Positions 9,604 to 20,242 of a stretch of 44,929 nt of DNA are shown piece by piece. Source of the stretch: Tieghemiomyces parasiticus (taxonomy: Eukaryota > Kickxellomycota > Dimargaritomycetes > Dimargaritales > Dimargaritaceae); the NCBI GenBank assembly GCA_027575765.1, contig JANBPT010000317.1, forward strand, positions 1-44,929. Direction: 5' to 3'. The notes beneath the pieces were generated by a model, which ran no database searches, was not told the DNA's origin, and saw only the letters and a program-made list of their open reading frames with translations. Numbering within the stretch: position 1 is the stretch's first letter; each line of letters starts with the position of its first letter. A program made the translations under genes and the position numbers.

Positions 9604-11724
9604 TCAGCACGCACAGCTGGCACGGCGCTGGCGTTGCATCCGCGTGACTAACTGGCTGCGATGGCAGGCGCGCACCCACACGATGCGCACAATACGGTGG
9701 ATAAGTGCGGCCCAGCGCGGGTGCTTGAATGGGCGCGAGGGCGGGAAGCTAACGAAACAACCACGGGAAGCACGATGGGTCAGGCCACTGCCGAAGGTTG
9801 CCGGGTGATTAAGATGAGGTTGGCAGTATGGGTCGGCGGAAAATAAGCTGGTCAGAGTACCACGGCGTTCGTAGATCCCGGCCGTCTTACTGCCCCGCGG
9901 GGACGAGAACGACTCCGGCCAATCAGCACTGTCGTCAATTAAGGACGTATCGGCGCGCTCCGGGATGAGGGGAGCTACGTGAGTTCCGTGAGGGCATGCC
10001 GTCGGCCCCTCCAGGGGCACAAGGGACGAGTCGCTGGCCGAGGGAGGGGGCAGGGAATGAGTTCCGGGGGTTCGTGGACCGAGGAGCGGATAATCCAGTA
10101 GACCAGAATCGGCTCGGTACAGCGGGATGGGCCAGCTGGCATGGCCCGTGAGGGTAGCCCCACTGTCATTGCGGCTGCCATCCGCACCGGGGTGGTTGGA
10201 ACAGGGACAGGCGACGCCTGACGGGCTCGGGCAGGTTTCCCCGATGACGTGGTGGAGGGCCGTTGGCACCGCATTCGATACAGATCCCAAGGTGGTGGCC
10301 GGGGCGGGTTGATCGGATCCGGGGGCCGGAGCCAGGTCGTATGAGAGTAGGTATGGCACTGACCCGCGCCGGCCCCCGACGACCTGGGCGCCGTCGAGAA
10401 TAGCGCCGGGGGTGGTGAGTAGCTGAGCCGTCACCAGAGCGGGTGATTGGGGGTTCGACAGGCATGACAGCGCGTTTTCCAAATGGTCATCCCGAACGGT
10501 CACGGCCGAGTCCATCGAGCCTAGGGTCGGGTGCGGTATCTCTTCTTCGGCCTCCGTTCGGGGACTCAGGCCGGGGTCGGCTCTGAGCAGGTAGTACTGG
10601 TAGTAGTAACGCTCTAGGAGGTAGCTGACTAGCTGGTCGTAGGCTCGGCGCACCGAGGGATCAAACACAAACACAATTCCCGTAAAGACGCCCTGTAGGC
10701 CGGCAAGGGCCGTGGCGGTCACATAAATGGGCATATTGACCGAGTTGCTAAAGTAGTTAGTGAAGGCGTTGACGATGACCATGGACTGCGTCACAATAGG
10801 GATGATAGGGTACCAAATAACCCGCCGCAAGCATTTTCTGGCGAGGGGCTGGTACTTCTCAGCGATGTGGCCCTCCGAGTAGCGTCCAGAGTGACATAGG
10901 CTAGAGGACGGGTGATCGCTCCACACGTCGAAGGCCGGTCGCTGACCCGCCTCACCCAGTGACGCGTCGGACTTAGTCGCCGGGAGGTCGGGGGTGGAAA
11001 CCGGGAAACGCGGGGACACGGCGGCGATGCGGTAATTGTGAAGGGCTACTTGGGACGGAGTGAGCACCGGGTGGACCACCGATGCCACGGGGAGGTGCAT
11101 GGCGCTGTTAACCTCTGATTCGATTCGCGAGATACGCCGAAACACTAGGATGACGACGACCAGACAGTAAAGGACAGCCAAGGATAACCAGAGGTAGTAC
11201 GAAAACCATTGCCACAGAAGGCTGTGGATGTTGCCGTCGTTCTTGAACCAGCAGAACCACTGGCTGGACACCCAGCCATACATGTTTCCCACAGCGGGGG
11301 CGACGGAGCAGCCAGCGGCGGCAAGGAATGCCAGAATAATGTAATGCCGCTCGTAGCGACGGGCATTGGTGTGCTGGTGGATGAACACGAGCTGAAGGTG
11401 CACAGCTACGAGGACGCGAAAGAAGGCCGAGAGGAGGTTGAAGAACACCAGGGCCCAGGCGGAGGCGGTGCACACCGGTGACGGGGCGGTAAAATTGTTT
11501 TGGACAATCTGGGCACCGGCGTACCCGGAATCGATGATACACATGTAGAAGGTGAGTCGGAATATGACCCGGTTGGCCAGGACCCGGTCGAAGCGATAGA
11601 TGAACAAGAAAATGATGACCATAGAGATGCAGACGGTGATGGACAAGCTATTGGTGACGCGGGCGGTGGTGCCCAGGATGTTGGCCTGGGCCCGAGTGAG
11701 CTCCCCCAAAGATGTCTGGAGCAT
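9604..11724 (-). CDS. Seven-transmembrane receptor, paralogue of receptor 1
   Basis: Single minus-strand open frame, 706 residues from the first ATG (11724) to TGA (9604-9606). The frame stays open upstream as far as 11802, but only a GTG precedes, so I start at the ATG. Transmembrane segments lie at about 22-44, 52-74, 88-116, 127-149, 172-196, 299-324 and 330-355. Cys85 and Cys158 are the likely disulfide pair. Shared landmarks with receptor 1 are FDRVLANRVIFRLT against YDRYLVNRLSFRLT after TM1, VIWYPIIPIVTQ against VMWYPLIPAICQ at TM6, and LAGLQGVFTGIVFVFDP against LVGMQGFLTAFVFFTDP at TM7. The third loop (about 197-298) is long and the tail of 350 or so residues is Ser/Pro-rich and low-complexity, ending in a Cys-containing CAC. 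It is probably a G-protein-coupled sensor of the Git3/cAMP-receptor-like class; ligand unknown. Confidence 0.87.
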   Translation of the reverse strand: MLQTSLGELTRAQANILGTTARVTNSLSITVCISMVIIFLFIYRFDRVLANRVIFRLTFYMCIIDSGYAGAQIVQNNFTAPSPVCTASAWALVFFNLLSAFFRVLVAVHLQLVFIHQHTNARRYERHYIILAFLAAAGCSVAPAVGNMYGWVSSQWFCWFKNDGNIHSLLWQWFSYYLWLSLAVLYCLVVVILVFRRISRIESEVNSAMHLPVASVVHPVLTPSQVALHNYRIAAVSPRFPVSTPDLPATKSDASLGEAGQRPAFDVWSDHPSSSLCHSGRYSEGHIAEKYQPLARKCLRRVIWYPIIPIVTQSMVIVNAFTNYFSNSVNMPIYVTATALAGLQGVFTGIVFVFDPSVRRAYDQLVSYLLERYYYQYYLLRADPGLSPRTEAEEEIPHPTLGSMDSAVTVRDDHLENALSCLSNPQSPALVTAQLLTTPGAILDGAQVVGGRRGSVPYLLSYDLAPAPGSDQPAPATTLGSVSNAVPTALHHVIGETCPSPSGVACPCSNHPGADGSRNDSGATLTGHASWPIPLYRADSGLLDYPLLGPRTPGTHSLPPPSASDSSLVPLEGPTACPHGTHVAPLIPERADTSLIDDSADWPESFSSPRGSKTAGIYERRGTLTSLFSADPYCQPHLNHPATFGSGLTHRASRGCFVSFPPSRPFKHPRWAALIHRIVRIVWVRACHRSQLVTRMQRQRRASCAC

Positions 11725-14700
11725 CCTGGGAAGCGAGCAGGGTAGGGGGGCAGGGGCTGCGGGAACGACAGTCAAAGAATATGGGTAGGGGAGCGGGGAC
11801 ACGGTCCCAGGACCGAAAGGTCAATACGGGTGGGTGACAACAGCTAGGTTCAGTGCGGTAAGAAGCGGGATAGGAGGCAAGTGGGGCGGGTGGGTGACGA
11901 GCTTATAAAGCGACAGGCACACGAAAAGTAGCGACGCCACCGGAAACAGTCGGTCATCCGTTTGAAAGGTGCAAGGGGGAAGGAGTGCTGGTGGGACGTA
12001 CACAGGGAGTAGGGAGGTGTAAGGAGAATGCTGACGGTGGCACGCGTTCAAGAAGGAGAATGTCGATGACAAGGGACGATGCAGCGGTGAACAATCAAAG
12101 TCAGTGGTTCGGGGGAGTGAGATATACGACAGGATGCCCGGTCAGGGCTAGCAACGTACGGAGAACTGAAACAGGCTGGGTTGAGAGGTCAGGTGCAATT
12201 GGTTAACGAACAGTGCATGGATTAATGCACAGAGGTGTGGGAGGTTGCGTGGTTACGGTTGAAGGCTGCAAGTCGGACCCGAAAGGATGGGAAAAGGTGA
12301 GCTCAAGGTCGATAGTTATAGCAGGTTGGGTGGGGTGAAAAATGTCGGAATGGAATCTTTCGGCGTTATGAGCTCAGCGCAGTGAGGATGCAATGGCGTG
12401 GGTAAAGGAGGAGGAAAGGGAGTCGGCGGTAGCCACCTAAGCACAGCTGATCGAGGCCGATGTTAACTAGGGCTCGGTGGCTTACCAGGTTGGGAGAGAA
12501 GGTTCAGTGATGAGGCCAGGTCAGCGGAAAGGGTGTGTGTGGGGAGGAGAGAGAGATACGGGACTGTGCAATCGAAGGTTCGACGGCACCTGAAAATAAC
12601 AGCAACTGGGTGAAGTCGAAGGTCGAGCCAAGTATGGTAAACTAGGGAGGCGGTGAGCGCTCAGCTGTTGATTAAATTGGGCGGCGACGAGGGGTTGGCG
12701 CAAGGTAACTTAGACAACACCTGGGCAGACGCGACGGCGTACAACTGAAGTGTAGAAGAATGAAATATGCGACAATGGCGCGGTAGTACAAGTGGACACT
12801 GACCCAAACTAGGAAGGGTGAAAACACAGCGTAAAGAGAGGGCAAAATCCAGGGGGTGGAAGCGGAAATACAGGTCGTTGAGTAGTCCGATCAATTAGGA
12901 CATATAGGTAGCAAGCTAAGCTGGGTAGAGGTGGCTGGGAGGAAGGGAGGCAAAGCTTACCTTTAAAAACCAACGGACATTGCAGCCGCTATGAAGGGGA
13001 AGACCAGGCCCAGTGATATGTAAGGAGATGACGGTCAACAAGCAAGCCGAGATAAGGAGACAATAAGGGGTGGGTCGAAAAAGAAATCCGTATGGAATGA
13101 CTAATAGATGCTGTCGTGAAACCAGAGTACAGTCCCCAGGGTTGGCGAAGAAAAGGACTGATTCAGTGGCGGATGACACGCCTGGAAAAGTACGGGGAAA
13201 GACTGATACGACCTGTTGGAGAGGGAGGGGGGTGGTTGGGGGCTGGATGCCATCTACCCAACTAAAAGAGAATATTTGGCAGAGAGTAACGAACGACGTA
13301 CTAGGTGGCTAGGTGGCCAAGGCGGCAGGGGAAAAGCCTTCGCGGGTGCTTAAACCGGAACCGGGAGAATGCCTAAAGGCGGGCAGAGCCGACGGCGGCA
13401 GAATAGACATCAAGTGGCTGGCAGCTGAAATAGTTGGATTATGTGGTGCTTAAAAACGATAAGGTGTGAACAGCCTGCACGGTAATGGCGGTGATAGAGG
13501 GGGAAGAATGAAGCGCAGCGGATTCGACAGGATTGTTGGGTAACAACAATCGACCAGATAACTGGGGCCGTTTGGTGAAGGTAAGAGCGGTCCTGGCAAA
13601 CCAATAATAGAAACTCAAAGGCCTCGGAAATGTTGGAAGCGGAGGGAGGGGAAGAAACAAGGTTACGCTGCAGCGGGTATGTAACGACGATTTTCGACCG
13701 CTAGGGGTGAGCAGCAAACAGGGCTGGGTGGGGTGGGATAAGGGTAAAAATGGGAGGGCAGGTCACATGAACCTGAAGGGTCGTCAGTGCGTTAAAGATA
13801 TGTTTCGACGGAAAATTGAGATACAGAAAATAATCTGTAGCGGTACAAACGTGGTACAAGAGTAAATGGAATTCCTAAGGTATTAGTGGAAGGCGAGAGC
13901 GAATCCAGCAGGGCTGAACATAGGACGCGGGAAGGTAGGTTGGGACAGATGGGAGTTGGCGAGATGCGTAGCGCGGTCGAACACAAGTTGTGTGGCTGCC
14001 AGCGACGCGCACCGGTGAGATTATATAGTAGCGGGGAAGCCAAAGCCTGGCTTGAAACAAGTGCAAATAAGCCACACCGAATCAGCCTAGGTGTTGCAAT
14101 TTGGGGGAATGGCAGACGGTAAGGACAACGGGGTCATGTCGTCATGTTGTGCAAGTCATTCGGTGGCGATACTTCCCTTTGAGTCGGTGTGTAATAGACC
14201 AGCGCAGGGGGGGAGGGAGGTGCTCCATAAATGCACTACCCAGCGCCTAAACAGCAAAGCGGGCGGGGGGTGGGGAAGAGTCCGATGTAGAGGTCCACAG
14301 GATTGGACAGTAACGGAATCGGACATTTCTTACGGAATTGATAAATCAGGGAAATGGCTTGGAATTGACATCCCCGCCACAAGCTAAGATACGTGATAAG
14401 AGGTACAACAGACTGATGATCGGACTGGCTGCCGATTGCAGGCCGATAGCTTTGGGCAAGCCAGAGTAGGTAACTCTAGGGAGTGCGGTGCAGGCCTAAA
14501 TAAAAGCAACCATCATAGAAAACTGCAGGCCCATCAGCTAGAACGGAGTGGACAAAAATTCATAGAGAAGCAAAGAAGGTAGGATGAGGGTGGTCAGACA
14601 ACCCATAATTAACACAGAAGATGTAGGGAGGGGGGGTTGACGTCGCAGGGCTGGGCAACCGTAGCAGGCAAGGACGGGTCAACCTGGGATCGGACCCAAC

Positions 14701-16166
14701 ATGCAGCAGTGTAGAGTGCTGACGGGTCATGCATATGGCGTATGTAGCGGATGCGCTGGCACACACAGACATGACACCGGTTAGCCTCGGGGCCAAAGTG
14801 GGTAAACCACATCGACCGAGGGCCATGTATGCGCACTGACACAGGGCAGGTATCGCCGGGGGGGACATGTCGGCCTGTGGTGTTTGAGTTGTGAGTCAAT
14901 GCTAGGACGGGATAGCAGCTAAAGGGGCAAATACCTTGACCCATCGGTAGGTTTACGGTCGCTACGCTGATCGCAGAATGGCCGGAAATTTTGCTTGACC
15001 GGCGGGATGGACGGACAATGAATGCCAGGGCGCACAGGTGGACGGATACAGGGAGTGCACCGCCGCCTGAGATGACCAGGCGGCCAACCCATGGGCGATT
15101 AACCACTGTCAGCAGGACCCCATTCACCACACCCGTACTGTGGCCGGCCGCAACACAATCCATAGGACGGGCGGGGTTAGTGCGAGACGGACCTTGGCCG
15201 CTGGGACCCAGACAACCTGGCTTCCGATGGCACCGATTCCGTCTCGCGGCCGTGGTGGACCTGACGGGCCCGGTGGCAGCAAACGGGCCGCAACAGCTAA
15301 TGACTACCGCCATGCCCACACGTCCAGTCGATGTATGCATACAGTGGCGGACTCGTGCCATCGCACGAAGGTGAGGGGAAGAAGCGAGGGGTCGGGCCAG
15401 ATATTTAGCTCCTGGGGGAGGCGGGTAGAACCAAGATGGAGGGGACTGGCAGCCGCGGGTCAGATGAAAAATATGCCAAACATGACGCAGGGGATACGCC
15501 GACACTACTTTTCATGAGGAGAAGTCATCACCCCCTCTTCTCCTCCCCGCAGGTTCCGTATTTCCCAATGGCCTCCTCGATTGGGATTGCCCTGGTGCGT
15601 GTGCACAGGTCGCCATTCGGGCTTGCAGGAGCGCTGAGGGAGCGAAAGCCCGACCCCGCGCATCATTAATAGGAGGCAAGAGGACCGGGCTCGAGACTCA
15701 CGCTGGCCGTCGTGGCCCTCTCCTGCATAGCTTCGGGCCCGGACCATCGCCTGATAAGGCCATAGGCCGACCTTTAGCTACCACTTTCGATGGCCATACC
15801 CTAGTGGCTGGCACCTGGGCCTCGAGAGATAAAAAAACGCCAACGCCGATGTTTATGTGCCTTCTAGGTCAGAATGCTTGATGGCTCGGTGTTGGCCAAT
15901 CGCCATCAACTCTAATGGATCGAGATCCACGAAGGCTAGTAAGCTCTAATCAAGCAATCAGCATATAACCTTCAGATTGGTTATCCTTGGGCCTGGCCTT
16001 GTTCCTATCGCCCTGGCTGTATGTCGCGCTATCTACGTTCAACCCGTATATTAATAGCTAATGGTACCGTACTACGTCGGCATGACAATTAATCCTAGGA
16101 CACACAACCCGACTTTCTGACCTGACGGGCTTAATTCGGAAGTCAATTCCATTTTTATGTTTTTTT
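11725..16166. promoter_or_regulatory. Long upstream region of receptor 2, pyrimidine-rich on the minus strand
   Basis: About 4.4 kb between receptor 2 and the RCC1-type gene. From about 11730 to 14300 the plus strand is strongly purine-rich (runs of GGAGGG, GGAAG and similar), so the minus-strand leader of receptor 2 is pyrimidine-rich. The largest open frame (14609-15505, minus) is GC-rich with no motif and I reject it. I see nothing else supportable; 15500-16160 is unremarkable. Confidence 0.4.
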
Positions 16167-18390
16167 TTAACCTGGATTCACAAACGTTGACCACCTTCCG
16201 CACAGACAGCCGCGAACGGAGACACTAGGTAAAGGCAAATGTGCCCGGTGGAATCGCAGTGGGGTTGGCAACTTGGCTCTTTTCGGCTGTCGCGGCTGGT
16301 CAGTACCACTACCCATCTCTGGTAGCAGCCCAGTTTGGCCGTATTTGCCTGCATGTGGAAGCGTACACGTGCCACCGGATAATCACATTAGAGTCTAATA
16401 CATTTCCATGAGAGATGTCGGGTTTGGACCTACGTCCTGTAGATAAGGTAGCTCGCAGCAGACTGCCGATGGGTTCTAAAATACTTACCCCATCCGCATA
16501 CGTAGAGGCCCCCGTCAGCTGTCAGTCCGTCAGATAGAAGCACGTCGGAAATAGCCCAAGTAGGACAAACGGCGGCGTGAGGCGGGAGTTTGTGGGCACC
16601 GAGATGCCGTGGGAGAGGGTGGGCCACAAAGTGAAGATTGGGTTAGCTTACTTAAAAGCCCCAGTCTACGGTGCGCGTCAAATCAGAACCGTGCCGATAT
16701 ATATTAATAGGGAAAGGGTGAATACCTTACTTACCCGTCACCAGCGCGGTGTGGGCCTCTCCGCAGGCCACCTGCATGATCGTAGGGTCTGCGTCACCAG
16801 CCACGGTTACCAACTGGGGTACCGTTGGATCCTGAAGCTCTTCACTTGATAGACCCAACTGTCCGTGGTCGGTCCGGCCAAAGGTGTACAGATCTCCCGC
16901 TGCTACTCCAACGAAGATCAGCCATCAGGCAGTACAGGAACGGAGGGAGGGGGTTCAGAAGCAGAGTATGGAAAGACCTGTTATACCTGGTATCCTCCGT
17001 GAAATGCATAGCTACTCGTAACTGTGGAGATCCCGGTGAGAAACGGAGGCGTGACTGATAGCAATACAAGTCAGCCACTCGGCCTCACGCCATCATGCTA
17101 TAAACCGCTCACATTTAAGCAGTCCAGGCCGCTGGTGGTGTGCAATGGACTGAAGGGATGGTGGAAAAAAGTCGCATACACACGCACAAGCAAGAAAACA
17201 AAGCGGCCTAAAGTGTTGACCTACTTGAAACCAGAGCCGAGTGCCAGGCCCCGCAGGCAACCTGAACTACCGGAACCCCTTGGATAGCCTCAATGATTGT
17301 GGGATGCTCGACAGGTTGTAGGGCACCGTGGCCTGTCTGGCCGAACCTTGCGAAAGGATAGACAGTGTCAGGGGGTGGGTGGGGGATTTCAGGCCAAACA
17401 CGACTCAGAGCCTGGTTAATACGGACGCGTGCGATACCGGCCGACATTGTTCCCCCGCTTGCATCATGCAATAGCGGTTGGACCGAGCTGATACGTCCCT
17501 GGTGGGACCAAGTGTGACTTGGCATGCTTTGGTTACCTGGATGACCCCCAACTGTAGACATTGCCTTGCGTATCGAGCGCTAGGAAATGTGCTGACCCTG
17601 CCGCCACCTGAGTAAATTCGGGTGTAATCAGGCCCATCGCAGCCGGGATAAGGTCAGTCGCTTTCCTACCACTTGCGATGTCCGGAAAGTACCGGAGTTT
17701 CCCAGTGGCTTCGAAACGAACAGATAAGCCGCTGGCTGCATTAGTCATGGCTATGGTTACAGCTAGGATGGAATTGAAATCGTAACCTTCACTATTTTAG
17801 ATGGGAGTTTCAGGCCCCTAACCTACTTGTGATAACTAGCAGGTCCCCTTCGTAGGATAGCGCCATATCGCGTACAGACGTCGTCAAAGCGGTAACCGTT
17901 GCCCATTGGTCACCGGTAAGCTGCACCAGGTCTCCGTTTGTACCGAGCAGCAGGACGACCTTATCGTTTGTACAGAGTTTAGCGCCGTCGATATCGAACG
18001 GCAAGCTGGCCGCCACTGCAACGGGTTCACCGTAGCCCCAGACGGTGAGACGCGGGGCGGGGCTATTGGGGGTGCCTAAAATCGAACGAGGGTTGGGTGA
18101 TAATCAAACCGGACCTGTTAGGTATTTCGTGTAGAGTGTTCAAACAGCCTAGAACTTCGGGGCCTGCGCTAGTGTAGCCACAAAGCTGGTACGAAGGCAC
18201 GGCTTGCGCTAACCAACTTACTGACCAGGCCCCAGACCGTGCTCCAGCCTGCATGCAGAACTTTGACGACCTCGCTTGGTAGTTGGGTAGGTTGGTGTCG
18301 CACGCTGGCCTGGTTGCCAACTCCGCCCACTGGGTCAACGGGTCCATCAAGCTGGCCAAACACGTTGTGGCCGAAAGCGTAGACCGGCAT
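16167..18390 (-). CDS. RCC1-repeat beta-propeller protein (RCCD1-like)
   Basis: Seven exons on the minus strand: 18390-18222, 18075-17827, 17762-17537, 17346-17225, 16902-16735, 16518-16489 and 16348-16167 (stop TAA). They join in phase to 381 residues. RCC1 blade signatures recur: VYAFGHNVFGQLDG at the N-terminus, QVAAGSAHFLALDTQGNVYS followed by WG, RFGQTGHGALQPVEHPT, QVACGAWHSALVS, DLYTFGRTDHGQLGL, QVACGEAHTALVT, then GGLYVCGWGKYGQTG. The C-terminus (VRGCLCGRWSTFVNPG) resembles the end of human RCCD1, and total length is close to that protein. Such propellers are protein-interaction scaffolds, and RCCD1 works with a histone-modifying oxygenase in animals; the fungal role is not known. An in-frame TAG lies just upstream of the ATG, which fixes the start. 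The exon 5 acceptor has two nearby choices. Exon 6 is only 30 bases. Confidence 0.87.
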
Positions 18391-20242
18391 GAGCTATATG
18401 GAAGGGGAGGTTCCTTGGTATACGACACGAACCGGGCACGGAGGAATCGCGTGTAATTGGGTATAAAGCTAGGAAAGTAAATCTACAAGTCGCTGGCTTC
18501 ACCGCGATCCTGGGGATCTACCCTCATGAGGTTGTACACGGAAGTTCGGAAAGGTAAGTCTACCCATGTCCACCCTCCCGCCCTTCAATGCAGGGGGTTT
18601 GCCCATTCCCCTCGTTCACGACGTTAACCGCCCGACGACACCTCTCCGTTAGATTCCTCGCAGCCTCACTTCTCCGCCCGGGCATGCCACTCTCTCGAGA
18701 CATGACCACTGGCCAACACTTACCAACCTCTCCCCGGAGCTAATTTCGCCCTGGGTATCACTATGGACCGGGCCAGCTCTGTTGATACTAAACCGGGCCG
18801 TGACCGCCGTTCTGGAAGCCAACCACCGCCCCTACGTTGATTGCAAGGATAAAATCCATTGGCCATCTCCTAAACCCGCGGGATTACGTCCACCCCTCCC
18901 CAAATTTTAACCCTGCTACTAAAGCAGCCCATTGTCGACCTCGTCGCCCACAGTCGCCATCACCTGACGCGTCCTATTTTTTTCACTCGTCGACATCTGG
19001 TCGGACTCAACAAACGCCGGGAGATCATGATAATAATACATATCTGCGACAATCGGAGATGCTCAGGGCTTGAGGGAGAGGATGTCAAGAGAGTGTGGGC
19101 GCTAGATAGCTGTACAGCTCTACTTGGCAATCAAACATGTAGAATGGACTCGAGAGAGTTGTCCCCAAGAGGTGACCTTCGGGGACAACAGCGACGACGA
19201 GGCAAGAGGACAGGACGGACTGCAATGTGTGTGTGTGTGTGTTTGGGTTAGCCGACGTGGTCTCTCCTTATTTTATTTTAGTGTTTATGGGTTGCCATCA
19301 ATTACGTCATCGCCCTACCCCAGGCTTTACGATGTAGCACACAACGGCTGGGAACACAGCACATATTCAACTGAAGTGAGGCCGGGCTATGGGAGGTGCG
19401 ACAGAAGGCGCATACCCTGACGGTACGGAGCATGTTGGACTGTCACTGTTCACATTACTTATCTCACATCCTAGCAGGTCCCTTCTACAGCTTCCCTGAG
19501 GAGGGTTCTATCCGCAGTTTTAATCCCTTCACCTCCCTCTGCTTTTATAGCTTAAACCGTGTAGCCCCTATTGTTCTAACCCCTCCCTCCCAGGAGCGAT
19601 GGTTACGATGAAAGAAAAACAAGGCGGAAAAAACTTTTTCGTTTAGTTGGGCAGGCGACGATCAACAGGGTGAGAGTAACCTGTGTCTTCCGAGTGGCTA
19701 TAGGCATATTGTACTGCCCTGGGGTTGTTGGTTACGGTTACGTCAAGCCGTCGATGTTGCCCTTCAATGCCACCGTCCGCTCTACACCATTCGTCGCAGA
19801 GGGATGACTGGGCGGGGTCGCCGTCTATGTGCCCCTGCTTCCTCACCTTTATTTCGTCCACTTACCATCCTTAGCGGTTGGCTCTTATTTAGTGGGATCC
19901 CCGGCACGCTCTTTATCCTACACACTTCAGCGTGCCATCTTTCCTCTTTCTTGACCTCCATACCTCTAAGCTGCTTGCGCTAGTGGTTGTCAGGTACATG
20001 TGTAAGGATTGACTTCCACCTTGACCAGCCCCTTCCCTTGCCCCTTCCCCGCAGAACATAACCCCTTTACGTAAAAAAGTGTCAAGCGCCTACTCTAAGT
20101 CACATTTTGTCACATTAGCTCGGGCTTCTTCTGTCCCAGCTGCATTGTGCTCCCCACTTTAGGTATTACCTAAATTCACTTTTTTTTCTATTTCATTTTT
20201 TTTACAATCTCGTTAACTCCCTTCCCCAATACGACGAGATTC
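18391..20242. promoter_or_regulatory. Divergent intergenic region, RCC1-type gene / MATE gene
   Basis: This region holds the promoters of two divergent genes. A GT microsatellite (about 19225-19242) and pyrimidine-rich tracts (18550-18700, and 20000-20235 just before the MATE ATG) are the only structure I see. No coding segment is supported. Confidence 0.4.

Noticed and set aside
11725..11802. Extension of receptor 2 upstream to 11802
   Set aside because: The only initiator at 11802 is GTG, unlikely for a nuclear fungal gene; the first ATG (11724) leaves a normal short N-terminus before TM1.
14609..15505. 298-codon minus-strand open frame
   Set aside because: GC-rich region, no recognisable motif or domain, scattered Cys/Pro/Arg/Ser composition typical of a chance frame; an opposing frame of similar quality overlaps it.
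18185..18221. Short (about 36-base) intron as the first intron of the RCC1-type gene
   Set aside because: Other introns in that gene are 63 to 322 bases, and the acceptor at 18076 (TTTTAG) restores the RCC1 blade in phase.
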